Positions 62,562-64,000 of a stretch of 64,000 bases of DNA are shown here, in pieces. The stretch comes from Micromonospora avicenniae (GTDB lineage: Bacteria > Actinomycetota > Actinomycetes > Mycobacteriales > Micromonosporaceae): contig NZ_FTNF01000025.1 in NCBI RefSeq assembly GCF_900156065.1, positions 1 through 64,000 on the forward strand, written 5' to 3'. Each line of letters begins with the position of its first letter. The first letter of the stretch is position 1. The notes beneath the pieces are model-generated. The model was given only the letters and a program-made list of their open reading frames with translations, was not told the origin of the DNA and made no database searches. Position numbers and translations under genes: made by a program.

Positions 62562-62665
62562 CTTCCCGCCACCCGGGCTGGGCCTGCCGACGCGCACCTC
62601 ACAGCGCGATTCGCGCGGTGGCGCACGTGCTTCCGCACCTGGGCGCCGTAAGGGGCAGCGGTCAA

Positions 62666-62684
62666 GGGCCTCGACGTCAGGCCC
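62666..62684. terminator. Hairpin between marR and anti-sigma gene
   Basis: GGGCCT-N7-AGGCCC in the 138 bp between convergent stop codons. Confidence 0.4.
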
Positions 62685-62699
62685 GACGAGTGCCTCGGG

Positions 62700-62924
62700 T
62701 CAGGGCCTTGGCTCGGTCATCGCGGCCAGCAGACCTTCGAGGTCCTCTTTACACGGGCCGCAGTCGCGCAGGTGGGCGGCGACTCCGCGGTAGCGCTCGG
62801 CCGCCGCCTCGGCGTTTGTGGCGGCCAGCTCGGCGTACAGGTGCAGAAGCTCCATCGCCTGGCCGCAGCCGACGTCTTCAGGATCGGTGTGCAGAAACCG
62901 GTCGAGTGCGGACAAGCCGTTCAT
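62700..62924 (-). CDS. Zinc-finger anti-sigma-type protein
   Basis: 74 residues. HLRDCGPCKEDLEGLL is the H-x3-C-x2-C zinc motif of zf-HC2/ZAS anti-sigma factors, preceded by a helical part (AMELLHLYAELAATNAEAA) that would cover the sigma factor. There is no membrane segment, so it would be a soluble anti-sigma. Its ATG overlaps the sigma-factor stop by four bases (ATGA), the usual sigma/anti-sigma arrangement. Confidence 0.8.
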   Translation of the reverse strand: MNGLSALDRFLHTDPEDVGCGQAMELLHLYAELAATNAEAAAERYRGVAAHLRDCGPCKEDLEGLLAAMTEPRP

Positions 62925-63592
62925 CGCTGCTCCGAGGTGTTGACATGCGGATACCCATGAGCGGCGAGAGCGGTCCGCAGCTTACGCCGGGCGTCGAACA
63001 TGATTTTGTAGACCGCGTTCCGGTTCGAGCCGAGCCGCGCGACCAGGGCATCCAACGGTACGCCGTTCAGCACGATCTCGACGAATACCTGGCGCTGCCG
63101 GTCGGTCAGCTCCGTCTCCACCGCCCGGCGCAGCGCGGTGATCAGCTCGCGCCACTCGGATTCCCGCGCCGGGTCGAGGCCGAACCGGTCCGGCAGCCGC
63201 TCCCAGTCCTCGGCCTCCAGCGGCACCTGGGGCCGGCGCCAGAAGTGGCGGCCGATCTTGCTCGACACCTCGAAGATCACGAACTTGTAGGCCCAGGTGC
63301 TGAAGCGACTCTCTCCCCGGAACTGCCCGATCTTGCTGGTGATCGCCAGCAGCGCGTCGGCCGCCGCCTGGTGCGCCAGGTCGTCGAGCTCCGGTCCGTC
63401 GACGCGCAGCAGCCCGCTGCGGCGCCGTACCTCACCGCGTGCGACCCGCAGCAGGAGCTCGTGCAGCCGTACGACAGCCGCCTCCCGCTCCGCGCCGCTG
63501 CCGGTGAGGGCGCGCACCCACTCGGCCGACTCCGGGTCGAGTCGGCTTGAGGCGTCGAGGCCGTCGTCCAGCGTCGTCGGGTCTGCCGGCAT
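62921..63592 (-). CDS. ECF-type RNA polymerase sigma factor
   Basis: 223 residues from the ATG at 63592; a GTG 33 bases upstream is possible. Region 2 is recognisable in DDLAHQAAADALLAIT, FRGESRFSTWAYKFVIFE and SSKIGRHFWRR; region 4 in LTDRQRQVFVEIVLNGVPLDALVARLG then NAVYKIMFDARRKLR. It is coupled to the zinc-finger protein downstream, which should restrain it. The regulon is unknown; the divergent SDR at 63738 is a candidate neighbour. Confidence 0.9.
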   Translation of the reverse strand: MPADPTTLDDGLDASSRLDPESAEWVRALTGSGAEREAAVVRLHELLLRVARGEVRRRSGLLRVDGPELDDLAHQAAADALLAITSKIGQFRGESRFSTWAYKFVIFEVSSKIGRHFWRRPQVPLEAEDWERLPDRFGLDPARESEWRELITALRRAVETELTDRQRQVFVEIVLNGVPLDALVARLGSNRNAVYKIMFDARRKLRTALAAHGYPHVNTSEQR

Positions 63593-63737
63593 CACGTACC
63601 GAACTCTAACCACGGCCACGCCCAACGACCTCCAGCGCGGCCCAGGAGGCGGGTCGGCCGAGACGCCTCGCGGGCCTACGCTGTGACGGCGGTCTCATGG
63701 CGGTAAGAACTCGCCCGGAGCACGACGCCAAGATTGC

Positions 63738-64000
63738 ATGACTGATTCGTTCGCAGGCAGGACCGCGTTGGTGACCGGCGCCGGTCGGGGCATCGGCCGG
63801 GCGATCGCCGTAGGACTCGGCCGGGCGGGCGCGACCGTCGCTCTGCTGGCGCGTTCCGAAAACGAACTCGCCGAAACCGCGGCTCTCATCCAGGAGGCGG
63901 GTTCCCGGGCACTCGTCGTACCGGTGGACCTCGGCGAGGACGAGCAGCTCTCCAGCGCCATCGGGCGCGTACGCGACGAGCTGGGCGACGTCGACATCCT
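63738..64000 (+). CDS. FabG-like SDR, truncated by the window end
   Basis: The first 87 residues are present. They begin with the classical SDR cofactor motif (ALVTGAGRGIGRAIAVGLGRAGA), followed by LLARSENELAETA and VDLGEDEQL as in NADP-preferring FabG-type enzymes. The catalytic YxxxK lies beyond the window. The frame is intact to the end. It is divergent from the ECF sigma factor gene. Confidence 0.88.
   Translation, partial: MTDSFAGRTALVTGAGRGIGRAIAVGLGRAGATVALLARSENELAETAALIQEAGSRALVVPVDLGEDEQLSSAIGRVRDELGDVDI

Noticed and set aside
1..64000. CRISPR arrays, tRNA or rRNA genes, prophage structural genes, biosynthetic PKS/NRPS genes
   Set aside because: I saw no regular repeat-spacer pattern, no tRNA-like cloverleaf ending and no such large modular genes on reading the window.

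Overview
The window is about 70% GC with a strong G/C bias at third codon positions, many GTG starts and frequent 1- to 4-base overlaps between genes. It carries furA-katG, an F420-type oxidoreductase remnant, a homologue of the mycothiol-linked enzyme Rv2466c, a BlaC-like beta-lactamase and MsiK-dependent (ATPase-less) sugar ABC operons. This points to a filamentous actinobacterium, most likely Micromonosporaceae. That placement is inference from gene content, not from a marker gene.

Layout. 0-4.6 kb: a decayed ISL3-type transposase fragment, a large membrane-anchored NACHT ATPase, and three coupled small Cys-containing proteins on the other strand. 5.3-13 kb: a secreted S15 peptidase, a membrane protein, a two-domain VOC protein and the furA-katG operon. 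13-31 kb: accessory genes dominated by regulators paired with enzymes, often divergently (AraC/SDR, XRE/aldo-keto reductase, NmrA-type/LysR, and a deleted MerR/LLM pair). This stretch also holds a LysR-regulated cluster of a beta-lactamase-fold protein and a secreted hydrolase, followed by a BlaC-like lipoprotein beta-lactamase, a Nudix hydrolase, an MBL-fold protein, a YcxB-like protein and a DUF1264 protein.

31-61 kb is a plant cell-wall (arabinoxylan/arabinan) utilisation locus. Secreted parts are two GH43 enzymes with CBMs and two feruloyl-esterase-like proteins. Import is by two SBP-permease-permease sets with no ATPase. Intracellular hydrolysis is by GH3 and GH51 enzymes without signal peptides. 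Pentose acids are handled by the non-phosphorylative route: an IlvD/Edd arabinonate-type dehydratase in one operon, and an enolase-superfamily dehydratase plus an AraD1/FAA-family dehydratase in the other. Two LacI regulators and one IclR regulator sit in the locus. Operator-like dyads centred on CG recur at the second lacI promoter, between GH3 and GH51, and before the large GH43, so one LacI protein may control several of these genes. The alpha-ketoglutarate-semialdehyde dehydrogenase step is represented only by a possible 61-residue remnant.

61-64 kb: an Rv2466c-like protein divergent from a MarR regulator with tandem palindromes between them, an ECF sigma factor with its zinc-finger anti-sigma partner, and the start of a FabG-like SDR cut by the window end. 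I saw no tRNA, rRNA or CRISPR array.
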